Shown here in pieces: positions 11,479 to 19,271 of a stretch of DNA of 64,000 nucleotides. How positions within the stretch are numbered: the stretch's first letter is position 1; every line of letters starts with the position of its first letter. The DNA is from an uncultured Azospirillum sp. (GTDB lineage Bacteria; Pseudomonadota; Alphaproteobacteria; Azospirillales; Azospirillaceae), in the NCBI RefSeq assembly GCF_946480385.1, contig NZ_CAMLJP010000008.1, forward strand, positions 32,423 through 96,422. Direction: 5' to 3'. Below the pieces are notes generated by a model. It worked only from the letters and a program-made list of their open reading frames with translations. It made no database searches and was not told the origin of the DNA. Position numbers and translations under genes: made by a program.

Positions 11479-13110
11479 TCAGCGCGCGGTGCTGTAGACG
11501 CCGTGGATGCCGAACTCCACCGGCTGTCCGGTCAGGTGACGGGTCAGCAGGGTGGCGACCTCCGCGGCGGCCGGCTTGCCGTCGAGCGCCGCAAGATCGC
11601 GCTGCAGCGCAGTCATCGGCTTCGGCGAGGCGATGGCGAGGAAATGGTCGGCGCCGAAGGGCGGCTCCACCGTTAGCGCCAGCCGGTAGGGGCCGCCGCG
11701 CGGGATCTGTGCCGGGTCATTGCGCTCCGCCAGCGGGTAGAGGTAGTTGATTGTGCCGTCGGCGGCGAGGTTGATGAGGGTGAAATAGGTCCCGCTGTTG
11801 CCGCCGATGGCGAGCGAGACCGTCTCCCCCTTGCGGTAATCGCGGTCGCCGGGCTCCACCGCCAGGGTCAGCGAACGGTCCTGCGCCGCCGCCTTCACCC
11901 GCACCACCAGCGACCACTTGTCGACCACCCCCTGCACCCGCCGCCGGGTCTCCTGCGCCGCCGGGTCGCCGGGGATGCTGGCCAGCACGTCGCCCACCGA
12001 GCTGACCACCTCGCCGGTGGCGCTGTCCCACACCAGGGCGGGATCGTCCTTCCCGGCCAGTTCGATTCCGGTGAAGCCCGCCGCCAGCGTCTTCACCGCC
12101 GCCGGCTTGCCCAGGATGCGCAGCGGGATCGGCCCGGCGGCCGGCAGCAGGGACGGCGGCTTCGGCCGGCCGGCGACCGGGTCGATCAGCGGGATCTCGC
12201 CACGGCCGCGCGGCTGCACCTGGGGATGCTGCCGTCCTTCCAGCGCCATGCGCACGGCGCCGCGGACATGGGCCTCCAATTCCCCCTTGGTGACGATGCC
12301 GTCGCCGTCGCGGTCGGCCTGCCCGCGCAAGGCGTTGGCGAAGGCCCAGCTGAGCGCGCCTCGCGGCTTGCGGTCGATCATCACCTCCGGCGCCAGCTCG
12401 TGGTCGGCCACCGCGGCGAAGAAGGTGACGTTCGGCTGTTCCTCCGCCTCCGCCTGCAGGGCGGCGCGGGTGGGCAGGGGAAGGGCATCGTCCTCGATAT
12501 GGTCGACCGGAACGCCGTCGATCTTCGCCGCCCGCGTGCCCAGCATGCCGGCGCGGTCGTCGAAGGCGCGGGTCATCGTGCCGGAATGGCACGAATCGGA
12601 GATGAAGATCACCCGGCGTGGAGCGGCCTCCTTCAGCAGCACGGCGATCTCGTCGTCGGTCAGCCGCTGGGCGGTGCCGGGGCCGCGCGGGGCGAAATCG
12701 GCCAGCACCAGGAACTCGTCCATGCCGTCGGCCTCGCTGCCGGGCACACGCTCCGGTTGCTGCGCGCCATGGCCGGCGAAGGTCAGCACCAGCGTCGAGT
12801 CGGGGGCGGTCTCGGCGATCAGCTGCCGCCATGCGGCGATGATCCGGCTGCGCTCCGCTTCGCCGTCGATGAACAGGCGCAGCTTTTTGACGCCCAGTCC
12901 CTTCAGCGCGTCGGCGATGTCGCGGGCGTCGTTCACCGCGCCCTGCAGCGGGTTGACCTTTGTATAGCGGTCGATTCCGATGACCAGCGCGGCGATTTCC
13001 GCCCGTGCCGGCGTGGCGGCGAGCGCAAGTCCCGCCGCGGCCGCGACCATGACGAAGCCGCCCAGAATTGCGCCGGTGGCTGCGCCTTGGCGTCGCCTTC
13101 CTCCAAACAT
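11479..13110 (-). CDS. Secreted caspase-like peptidase (C14) with EF-hand loop and C-terminal DUF4384-like domain
   Basis: 543 residues from MFGGRRRQGAATG. A signal peptide (about 12-37, ending ATPARAE) sends it to the periplasm. The caspase-like p20 domain (38-260) has VIGIDRY, the catalytic His114 in TFAGHGAQ and Cys174 in FISDSCHSG. Residues 266-277 (DRDGDGIVTKGE) are a perfect 12-residue EF-hand loop, so calcium control is plausible. After a linker, the C-terminal ~140 residues (YRKGETVSLAIGG, GTYFTLINLAADGTINYLYP) look like DUF4384, also seen at the end of the PpkA kinase in this cluster. It is divergent from the lipoprotein gene. An upstream extension to 13257 lacks any signal-peptide logic and was not used. 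Confidence 0.85.
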   Translation of the reverse strand: MFGGRRRQGAATGAILGGFVMVAAAAGLALAATPARAEIAALVIGIDRYTKVNPLQGAVNDARDIADALKGLGVKKLRLFIDGEAERSRIIAAWRQLIAETAPDSTLVLTFAGHGAQQPERVPGSEADGMDEFLVLADFAPRGPGTAQRLTDDEIAVLLKEAAPRRVIFISDSCHSGTMTRAFDDRAGMLGTRAAKIDGVPVDHIEDDALPLPTRAALQAEAEEQPNVTFFAAVADHELAPEVMIDRKPRGALSWAFANALRGQADRDGDGIVTKGELEAHVRGAVRMALEGRQHPQVQPRGRGEIPLIDPVAGRPKPPSLLPAAGPIPLRILGKPAAVKTLAAGFTGIELAGKDDPALVWDSATGEVVSSVGDVLASIPGDPAAQETRRRVQGVVDKWSLVVRVKAAAQDRSLTLAVEPGDRDYRKGETVSLAIGGNSGTYFTLINLAADGTINYLYPLAERNDPAQIPRGGPYRLALTVEPPFGADHFLAIASPKPMTALQRDLAALDGKPAAAEVATLLTRHLTGQPVEFGIHGVYSTAR

Positions 13111-13342
13111 TGCAGTCCCCCAACGATGCCGTGCAGCACAGGCTACACGTGGATGCCGATGCATAAAAGGCCGCACGAATTGGTGGTAAAGATCACTTCC
13201 TTTGCGGTTGTTGCTGTGGCAGCGTTGCAGCCGGACCCGATCGGCAGGGGGCCGCATCCACTGTGGGGGTGGAACGGCCGGCCGGGACTTCGGGGCCGGA
13301 ACGAAAGACGCCGCAACCGGCAGTGCAAACGGGAATCAGCTC

Positions 13343-14158
13343 ATGCGAAGCAACCGCGCCAAGGCAAGCCTTGTCTCCATCACCATCGTCGCCATGGCGC
13401 TCAGTGGCTGTGTGACGACGCAGCAGGACCGCATCGGCGCGAACGACGGCACCGACGCCTGCTATCAGTATCGTGTCGCGCTCGATTCAACCGGCAACTA
13501 TTATGCCGAGGACATGCTGAAGGGCGCCGCCATCGGCGCCGGCGTCGGCGCGCTGACCGGTGCCATCGCCGGCGGCAACCTGAAGAGCGCGCTGATCGGC
13601 GCCGCGGCCGGTGCCGCGATCGGCACGCTCGGCGGCTATTGGAACTCCAAGGCGCAGCAGGGCCGCGATCAGGCGATCCTGGGCGTGATGAACGACCTCG
13701 ACACCGAGAACCAGAACCTCAACCGCACCCAGGTCGCTCTCGACCAACTGGTGAACTGCCGCCGCGCCGAGATCGCGCGCGTCAAGGCCGATTACAAGGC
13801 CCAGCGCATCGGCAAGCCGGAGGCGGAGCAGCGCATGGCCCTGATCCGCGCCCAGCTGGACAAGGATTACGCCATCGCCAGCAGCATCAACCAGAACATC
13901 GTCAAGCGCCGTGACGAGTATCTGATCGCCGCCGACAACATCGAACCCGGCTCCGCCGAGAAGATCCGCACCAAGACCGTGGTCAATACGCAGGCCAAGA
14001 AGAAGAAGGCCAAGCAGACCACCACCGCCAGCGGCTCTCCGGCCTCGCAGGTGGTCCAGCGCACCAACACCGCTTTCGAGACGTCGGAGCGCATCAACGC
14101 CACCACCAGCAGCATTCAGCAGATCGCCCAGAAGGAAGCCACCCTCGACGCGGTCTGA
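13343..14158 (+). CDS. Glycine-zipper lipoprotein
   Basis: 271 residues. The signal peptide ends in a lipobox (MALSGC, Cys at about residue 20), so it is predicted to be lipid-anchored. Residues about 58-100 are a glycine zipper (GAAIGAGVGALTGAIAGG and IGAAAGAAIGTLGG), a motif of outer-membrane-inserting lipoproteins. The rest is helical and coiled-coil-prone, with a Lys-rich patch (QAKKKKAKQ) and Thr/Ser-rich tail. I do not recognise a named family. It sits between two caspase-like genes and ahead of the T6SS genes. It may replace the TssJ lipoprotein locally, but it has no TssJ fold that I can recognise. Confidence 0.75.
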   Translation: MRSNRAKASLVSITIVAMALSGCVTTQQDRIGANDGTDACYQYRVALDSTGNYYAEDMLKGAAIGAGVGALTGAIAGGNLKSALIGAAAGAAIGTLGGYWNSKAQQGRDQAILGVMNDLDTENQNLNRTQVALDQLVNCRRAEIARVKADYKAQRIGKPEAEQRMALIRAQLDKDYAIASSINQNIVKRRDEYLIAADNIEPGSAEKIRTKTVVNTQAKKKKAKQTTTASGSPASQVVQRTNTAFETSERINATTSSIQQIAQKEATLDAV

Positions 14159-14172
14159 GGAGTAGTCTGACC

Positions 14173-14229
14173 GGAGCGGTCCGGCCGCGTGTCCCCTGAA
14201 TTCGACGGGACCCGCGGCCGGATCGCTCC
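14173..14229 (+). terminator. Long hairpin (21 of 23 pairs) after the lipoprotein gene
   Basis: Arms 14173-14195 and 14207-14229 match at 21 of 23 positions around an 11-base loop. It lies 15 bases past the lipoprotein stop. No T-run follows, so it could be a terminator, an RNA stabiliser or an attenuator for the next gene. It also covers a GTG at 14189 that could otherwise be taken as the next gene's start. Confidence 0.6.
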
Positions 14230-14254
14230 CGGTGACACAGTGCAAGCGGAACGG

Positions 14255-17200
14255 ATGATGGCCGGCTGTCCTACTCGCCAGAACGTGCGACTTCGATGCG
14301 GCCTCCGCGCCGCCGTCTTTTTCTGGGCCGTTTTCGGCCTGCTGTTGGCCGGGCTCCTGACGGGCTGGGCCGGGGCGGCGCTGGCGGGCGATGCGTCGAC
14401 CGGGGCCTTCCTGCGGATCGAGACCGGCGGCCACACCGCGCGTGTCAACCGGCTGGCCAGCGACGCGCAGGGCCGGCTGATCGCCAGCGTTTCCAACGAC
14501 AAGACCCTGCGCCTGTGGAGCCGCGACAGCGGCGAGCCGCTGGGCGTGCTGCGCGTGCCGATGGAGGCGGGGGACGAAGGGGCGCTCTATGCCGTCGCCC
14601 TGTCCGCCGACGGCTCGCTGGCGGTCGCCGCGGGGAACACGGGAACCAGCTGGGGCGACGGCGTTACGCTCTACCTGTTCGACGTGAAGGCGCAGCGGCT
14701 GAAGGCCCGGCTTCCCGGCCAGCCGCAGGTGCTGAACGATCTGGCCATCTCGCCGGACGGCCGGTTCGTCGCCGGGGCCTTCGGCGGCACCGCCGGCATC
14801 CGCGTGTGGGACAGCACCAGCTTCCGCCTGGTCGCGGAGGATGCGGGGTACGGGGCGCGGGTCTCGGCCCTCGCCTTCGCTCCCGACGGGCGGCTCGCCA
14901 CCGCCTCCTTCGACGGCAATGTCCGGCTCTATGACGCCGGCTTCAAGCAGAAGGCCAAGCGCAATCCGGGCAAGGGGCTGCCCTATTCGGTCGCCTTTTC
15001 CCACGACGGATCGCTGCTGGCGGTCGGCTATGCCGACCAGACGCGGGTCGACGTGCTGTCCGGCACCGACCTGAAGACGCGCTATTCGCCGAAGACCACC
15101 GGCATCGCCGGGGGCAGCTTCGCCGCCGTCGCCTGGGACGGCACCGCCCTGGTCGCCGCCGGCACCGCCACCCAGGACGGCACGCGCAACGTGGTGCGCC
15201 GCTGGGCCGAGGCGGGGAAGGGCGCCTTCACCGACGTCGCGGCGGCGCGTGATTCCGTGACCTATCTTCTGGCCCTGCCGGGCGGCGGGGTGGCCTTCGC
15301 CGCCGCCGATCCCGGGTGGGGCGTGATCGACCCGGCCGGTCGGCTGCAGTTCGCCCGCATGGGCGACGTCGCCGATTACCGCGACATCCATCTCGGCCGT
15401 TTCGGACTGTCCGACGACGGTCTGGTGCTGGAATTCGGCATGGAGCAGGGCGGCAAGCGGCCGATGCGCTTCGACGTTCTGGCCCGCAGCCTGACCGCGG
15501 CGCCGGATGCGCTGCCGGGCCTGAACCGTCCGTCCGCCGAGGGACCGGGGATCGGCGTCGCCGACTGGCGCAACAGCCGCGCGCCGAAGGTCAACGGCCA
15601 GCCGGTGAAGCTGGACAGCGGCGAGTGGGCGCGCAGCGTCACCGTGCTGGGTCCGCAGCGCCGCGTGCTGCTGGGCGGCGAATTCAGCCTGCGCCTGCTC
15701 GATTCGGCCGGCGCGGAGCTTGCCCGCGCCGAGGTGCCGGCCGCCGTGTGGGGAGTCGTCGCGTCGGCCGACGGCCGCGTCGCCGTGGCGGCGCTGGGCG
15801 ACGGTACGCTACGCTGGTACGCGCTGTCCGGTGGCGCCCGCCCGCTGGAGGAGCTGGCGGCGCTGTTCCCGCACCGCGACGGCCGCCGCTGGGTGCTGTG
15901 GACGCCGGAGGCCTTCTTCGATCATTCGGAAAGCGGCGGCGAGACGCTGGTCGGCTTCCACCTGAACGACCCGAAGAAGAAGGGCAGCCAGTGGATCGAG
16001 TTCAAGCAGGTCTACCGCGTCTTCGATGCGCCCGAACTGGTACGCGCCAAGCTGCAGCAGACCGGGCAGGCCGACATCGCGGCGCGGCTCGCTGCCATCG
16101 GTGACATCCGCCTGCTGACCCAGCGCCGTCCGCAGGTGACCCTGCTGGATTATTGCACCGTGCCCGCCGCCGCCCGCGGACTGGCGCTCGGCACCGGCGC
16201 CACGGAGACGCCCGCACCGGCGGGAAGCCCAGCGCCCACGCCGGCCGCTCCGGCTGCGGCGGCGGATGCCGAAACCTGCCATCCGCTGGACATGACGCCG
16301 GTCAGCCGCGCCTTTGCCCGCGCCAAGGAGCCGGCACCATCGCCGGCGGCACCGCCGAAGCCGTCGGTGCAGAGCGGATCTCCGGCTGGTTCGCAGGGGG
16401 GCGAACTGGACGTCGCGGCGGAAGAACCGCGCCTGACAGTGGCTTTGCCGGAAGGCATCGGTTCCGTCCGCCTGCGCTATCGTCTGGCCGACACCGGCGG
16501 CGGCATCGGCACGGTCGATCTGTTCCGCAACGGCCGCAACGTCAGCGGCCAGGACAAGTCCCGCGCCTTCGCCCGCGCCAAGGAGCCGGCGCCCCAGCCT
16601 GCGGCGCAGTCCCCTGTTGCTGCGCAGCCTTCCGCCGGACAATCCTCTGTCACCGCGCCCAAGGACCAGACCCAGGCGCCGGAGGAGCGCGTCAGCACCA
16701 TCCGGCTCGACCCCGGCAGCAACCGGGTGCAGATCCGCGCCTACAACGGCTCCGATGCGATCTACGAGCGCTCGGCCCTGGTCGATTTCGTGCTGCCGAA
16801 GCCGGCTGCGGTGGCCGACGCCGCTGCGGACGACGGCAAGGGGCAGCGTGTGGTGGCTGACCGGCCGCGGCTGATCACCTTCGTCGTCGGCATCGACAAG
16901 TATAGGCCGGAGGGGTCGCAGCTGCGCTTTGCCCGCGCCGACGCCACCGCCTTCGCCGACGCGCTGCGCGACCGGATTCCCGCCGGTTATGACCGGGAGC
17001 AATCGCTGGCGCTGTCGAAGACGCTCTATGACGAGGAGGCGAGCCGCGAGGCTGTCGTCGCCGGGCTGGAGGCGCTCGCCGCCAACGCGCGGGAGGCGGA
17101 TACGGTCGTCCTCTACCTTGCCGGCCATGGCGTGATCGTGCCGTCGCCGAAGGACCCGTCGGTCAAGCTCTACCACTTCATCACCCAGGACGTGAGCGCC

Positions 17201-17641
17201 GCCACCGCCGAGGCGATCGGCCGGGAAGGCCTGTCGGAGAAGGAGCTGAACCGGCTGGTCAGCGCGATTTCCGCCCGCAACGTGCTGGTGATGCTCGACA
17301 CCTGCCATTCGGGCGCGGTGTCGGCCGGCACCGTCGACAAGCTGTACCAGGACATGGGGCAGCGCTATCTGCTGGCCGCCTCGTCGGAGCAGGAGGAGGC
17401 GCTGGACAGCTACGACGGCCGCAACGGCATCTTCGCCCACGCGGTTCTGGAAGGGCTGAAGGGCAAGGCGCTGCTGCCGGGGGACGAGGCGGTCTACAAC
17501 CTGACGCTCGGTCAGTATGTGAACCGTGCGGTGCCGCGTCTGGCGCGGGAGAAGCGCTGGCACCAGTCCGCCATCTTCAAGACCGGCGGCAACGAGCTGA
17601 ATCCCTTCCCGCTGGCCGCGCCGGAGGCTGGAAAGCCCTGA
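14255..17641 (+). CDS. WD40-repeat and caspase-like (C14) protein, exported
   Basis: 1128 residues from MMAGCPTRQN, with AAGCGGAACGG just before it. A hydrophobic signal peptide (about 12-42, ending GAALAGDAS) comes first. Several WD40-like blades follow over about residues 45-560 (VNRLASDAQGRLIASVSNDKTLRLWS, VSALAFAPDGRLATASFDGNVRLYD, VVASADGRVAVAALGDGTLRWYA). Pro/Ala-rich linkers contain an Ig-like segment (VRLRYRLADTGGGIGTVDLFRNG). The C-terminal caspase-like domain (about 870-1120) has VVGIDKY, catalytic His958 (YLAGHGVIV) and Cys1017 (MLDTCHSGA). It may be a sensor-peptidase in which the propeller binds a partner. The segment SRAFARAKEPAP occurs twice, 85 residues apart. It is followed by tssL, probably in one regulon. 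Confidence 0.85.
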   Translation: MMAGCPTRQNVRLRCGLRAAVFFWAVFGLLLAGLLTGWAGAALAGDASTGAFLRIETGGHTARVNRLASDAQGRLIASVSNDKTLRLWSRDSGEPLGVLRVPMEAGDEGALYAVALSADGSLAVAAGNTGTSWGDGVTLYLFDVKAQRLKARLPGQPQVLNDLAISPDGRFVAGAFGGTAGIRVWDSTSFRLVAEDAGYGARVSALAFAPDGRLATASFDGNVRLYDAGFKQKAKRNPGKGLPYSVAFSHDGSLLAVGYADQTRVDVLSGTDLKTRYSPKTTGIAGGSFAAVAWDGTALVAAGTATQDGTRNVVRRWAEAGKGAFTDVAAARDSVTYLLALPGGGVAFAAADPGWGVIDPAGRLQFARMGDVADYRDIHLGRFGLSDDGLVLEFGMEQGGKRPMRFDVLARSLTAAPDALPGLNRPSAEGPGIGVADWRNSRAPKVNGQPVKLDSGEWARSVTVLGPQRRVLLGGEFSLRLLDSAGAELARAEVPAAVWGVVASADGRVAVAALGDGTLRWYALSGGARPLEELAALFPHRDGRRWVLWTPEAFFDHSESGGETLVGFHLNDPKKKGSQWIEFKQVYRVFDAPELVRAKLQQTGQADIAARLAAIGDIRLLTQRRPQVTLLDYCTVPAAARGLALGTGATETPAPAGSPAPTPAAPAAAADAETCHPLDMTPVSRAFARAKEPAPSPAAPPKPSVQSGSPAGSQGGELDVAAEEPRLTVALPEGIGSVRLRYRLADTGGGIGTVDLFRNGRNVSGQDKSRAFARAKEPAPQPAAQSPVAAQPSAGQSSVTAPKDQTQAPEERVSTIRLDPGSNRVQIRAYNGSDAIYERSALVDFVLPKPAAVADAAADDGKGQRVVADRPRLITFVVGIDKYRPEGSQLRFARADATAFADALRDRIPAGYDREQSLALSKTLYDEEASREAVVAGLEALAANAREADTVVLYLAGHGVIVPSPKDPSVKLYHFITQDVSAATAEAIGREGLSEKELNRLVSAISARNVLVMLDTCHSGAVSAGTVDKLYQDMGQRYLLAASSEQEEALDSYDGRNGIFAHAVLEGLKGKALLPGDEAVYNLTLGQYVNRAVPRLAREKRWHQSAIFKTGGNELNPFPLAAPEAGKP
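16307..16593 (+). repeat. In-frame direct repeat inside the WD40-caspase gene
   Basis: Two 32-base copies at 16307-16338 and 16562-16593 differ at two third-codon positions (30/32) and lie 255 bases apart, so the frame is kept. Both encode RAFARAKEPAP within Pro/Ala-rich linkers that bracket the Ig-like segment. This looks like a recent partial duplication or a gene-conversion tract. Confidence 0.75.
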
Positions 17642-17803
17642 GGCGGATCGTGCGGCGAGGCTCTGTGGGCATATGACCTTTCGCGGGCTATTCCTCGGAT
17701 TCTTCAGCGAAAAATGGGTGGATCAAGGTCGATTGGTTCGTTCACAGTGGTTGGAAATGACGGACCGGACCGTTTTCGGGACGGCGCGCGGATTGGGGTG
17801 GAC

Positions 17804-19195
17804 ATGCAAGGCGGCGATCAGTTTGGCGGCACACCAGGACCGGAATCGGAACGCACGGTCCTGATGCCGACGCCGGGCGGCCGGCGGCCGGCCGCATCCG
17901 AAGGGACGGCGGGCGGCGAGGCGGCTTTCGCATCACGGGCGTCGGCGATCGGGGTTGCCGGCCCGTCGCTGGCGGGCATCTTCGCCGCGCGGTCGCCGCT
18001 GGCCGCTGCCGCCTCGCCGGTGCTGCTTCTGGCGGCCCGGTTGAACGACATCGGCGGCGTGCCCGACCTCGAATCGCTGCGCCAGCGCGTGATCGGCGCG
18101 CTCGGTGACTTCAAGAAATGGGTGACGGCGTCCGGCATGGACGGGGCGACCCAGGCGACCGCGCATTATGTGCTCTGCGCGCTGATCGACGACATCGTGC
18201 TGAATTCCCCCTGGGGCAGCCAGAGTTCCTGGACGCGCCAGAACGTCACCAGCATGTTCCACAAGAACGTCGTCGGCGGCGAGCAGTTCTATGAGCGGCT
18301 CGCCTCCGCCCGTCAGGATCCGGGCAAGTACGGCGATCTGCTGGAGCTGATGTATCTTTGCCTGTCGCTGGGTTTCCGCGGCCGCTACCGCGTCGGCGGG
18401 CGCCAGGACACCGAACACGCCCGCATCCGCGAGGACGTCTACAACATCCTGGTCAAGCAGCGTGGCTACGCCGACCGGATTCTCTGTCCGAACGCGGCGG
18501 CGATGGCGATGGAATACCGGCCGCCGCGCAGTTCGCTGCCGGTCTGGGTGACCGGCGCCGGCACGGCGCTGTTCCTGCTGCTGCTGTTCCTGGCCCTTAG
18601 CTTCCTGCTGAACGGCGCGTCGGACCGGATGTTCGCCGGCATGGCCGGGCTGCCGCCGCACGGTGGCGTGGTGGTCGAGACGCCGGCCCCGGTCAAGCTG
18701 GCGGTCGAGGCGCCGCCCCCGCCGCAGATCGCCCCGCCGCCCCCGCCGCAAACCACCCAGGTCCAGCGCGTGCGCAAGTTCCTGGAACCGGAGATCGCCG
18801 AGGGACTGGTCGAGGTGACGGAGGACGCGCTGTCGATCACCGTGCGCATGCGCGGCAGCAACCTGTTCGCCAGCGGCAGCGCCAGCCTGAACGACAAGGT
18901 GCGCGGATCGGTCCTGCGCGTCGGCCGCGCCGTCGCGGAAGAGCCGGGCGCGGTGCTGATCACCGGCCACACCGACAATGTGCCGATGACCGGCGGCGGA
19001 CGCCTGCGCTTCCCGTCGAACTGGCACCTGTCGAAGGCGCGCGCCGAATCGGTGCTGGCGGAGTTCGAGCCGCTGTTCGCCGACAAGTCCCGCCTGAAGG
19101 CGGAGGGCAAGTCCGATACCGAACCGGTGGCGACCAACGACACGGCCGAAGGCCGGGCGGCGAATCGCCGGATCGACATCATCCTCAAGAAATGA
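17804..19195 (+). CDS. tssL: T6SS membrane-complex protein TssL with C-terminal OmpA domain
   Basis: 463 residues from MQGGDQFGG; upstream in-frame starts would only add non-conserved sequence. The cytoplasmic DotU/TssL domain (about 65-235) has YVLCALIDDIVLNSPWG, SWTRQNVTSMFH, GGEQFYERL and LELMYLCLSLGFRGRY. A single transmembrane segment (about 247-270) and a Pro-rich linker lead to a periplasmic OmpA-like domain (about 340-463; ITGHTDNVPM, NRRIDIILKK) that should grip peptidoglycan. It anchors the T6SS in the inner membrane together with TssM, the next gene. First gene of the operon; 162 bases upstream hold its promoter, which I could not define. Confidence 0.93.
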   Translation: MQGGDQFGGTPGPESERTVLMPTPGGRRPAASEGTAGGEAAFASRASAIGVAGPSLAGIFAARSPLAAAASPVLLLAARLNDIGGVPDLESLRQRVIGALGDFKKWVTASGMDGATQATAHYVLCALIDDIVLNSPWGSQSSWTRQNVTSMFHKNVVGGEQFYERLASARQDPGKYGDLLELMYLCLSLGFRGRYRVGGRQDTEHARIREDVYNILVKQRGYADRILCPNAAAMAMEYRPPRSSLPVWVTGAGTALFLLLLFLALSFLLNGASDRMFAGMAGLPPHGGVVVETPAPVKLAVEAPPPPQIAPPPPPQTTQVQRVRKFLEPEIAEGLVEVTEDALSITVRMRGSNLFASGSASLNDKVRGSVLRVGRAVAEEPGAVLITGHTDNVPMTGGGRLRFPSNWHLSKARAESVLAEFEPLFADKSRLKAEGKSDTEPVATNDTAEGRAANRRIDIILKK

Positions 19196-19271
19196 GCGGA
19201 GCCGCCCCGCCGGGGGCGGCGCCTGCGGCCGGCAAAGACGCCGCAAGAAGATCAGGGACAGGGGTATCGGA

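Noticed and set aside
13200..13225. TGGCAGCGTTGCA upstream of the lipoprotein gene as a sigma-54 promoter
   Set aside because: The gap between the GG and GC elements is too short for the fixed sigma-54 spacing.
14189..14254. GTG at 14189 as the start of the WD40-caspase protein
   Set aside because: It lies inside a strong hairpin and would put 22 polar residues ahead of the signal peptide; ATG 14255 with a purine-rich site fits better.
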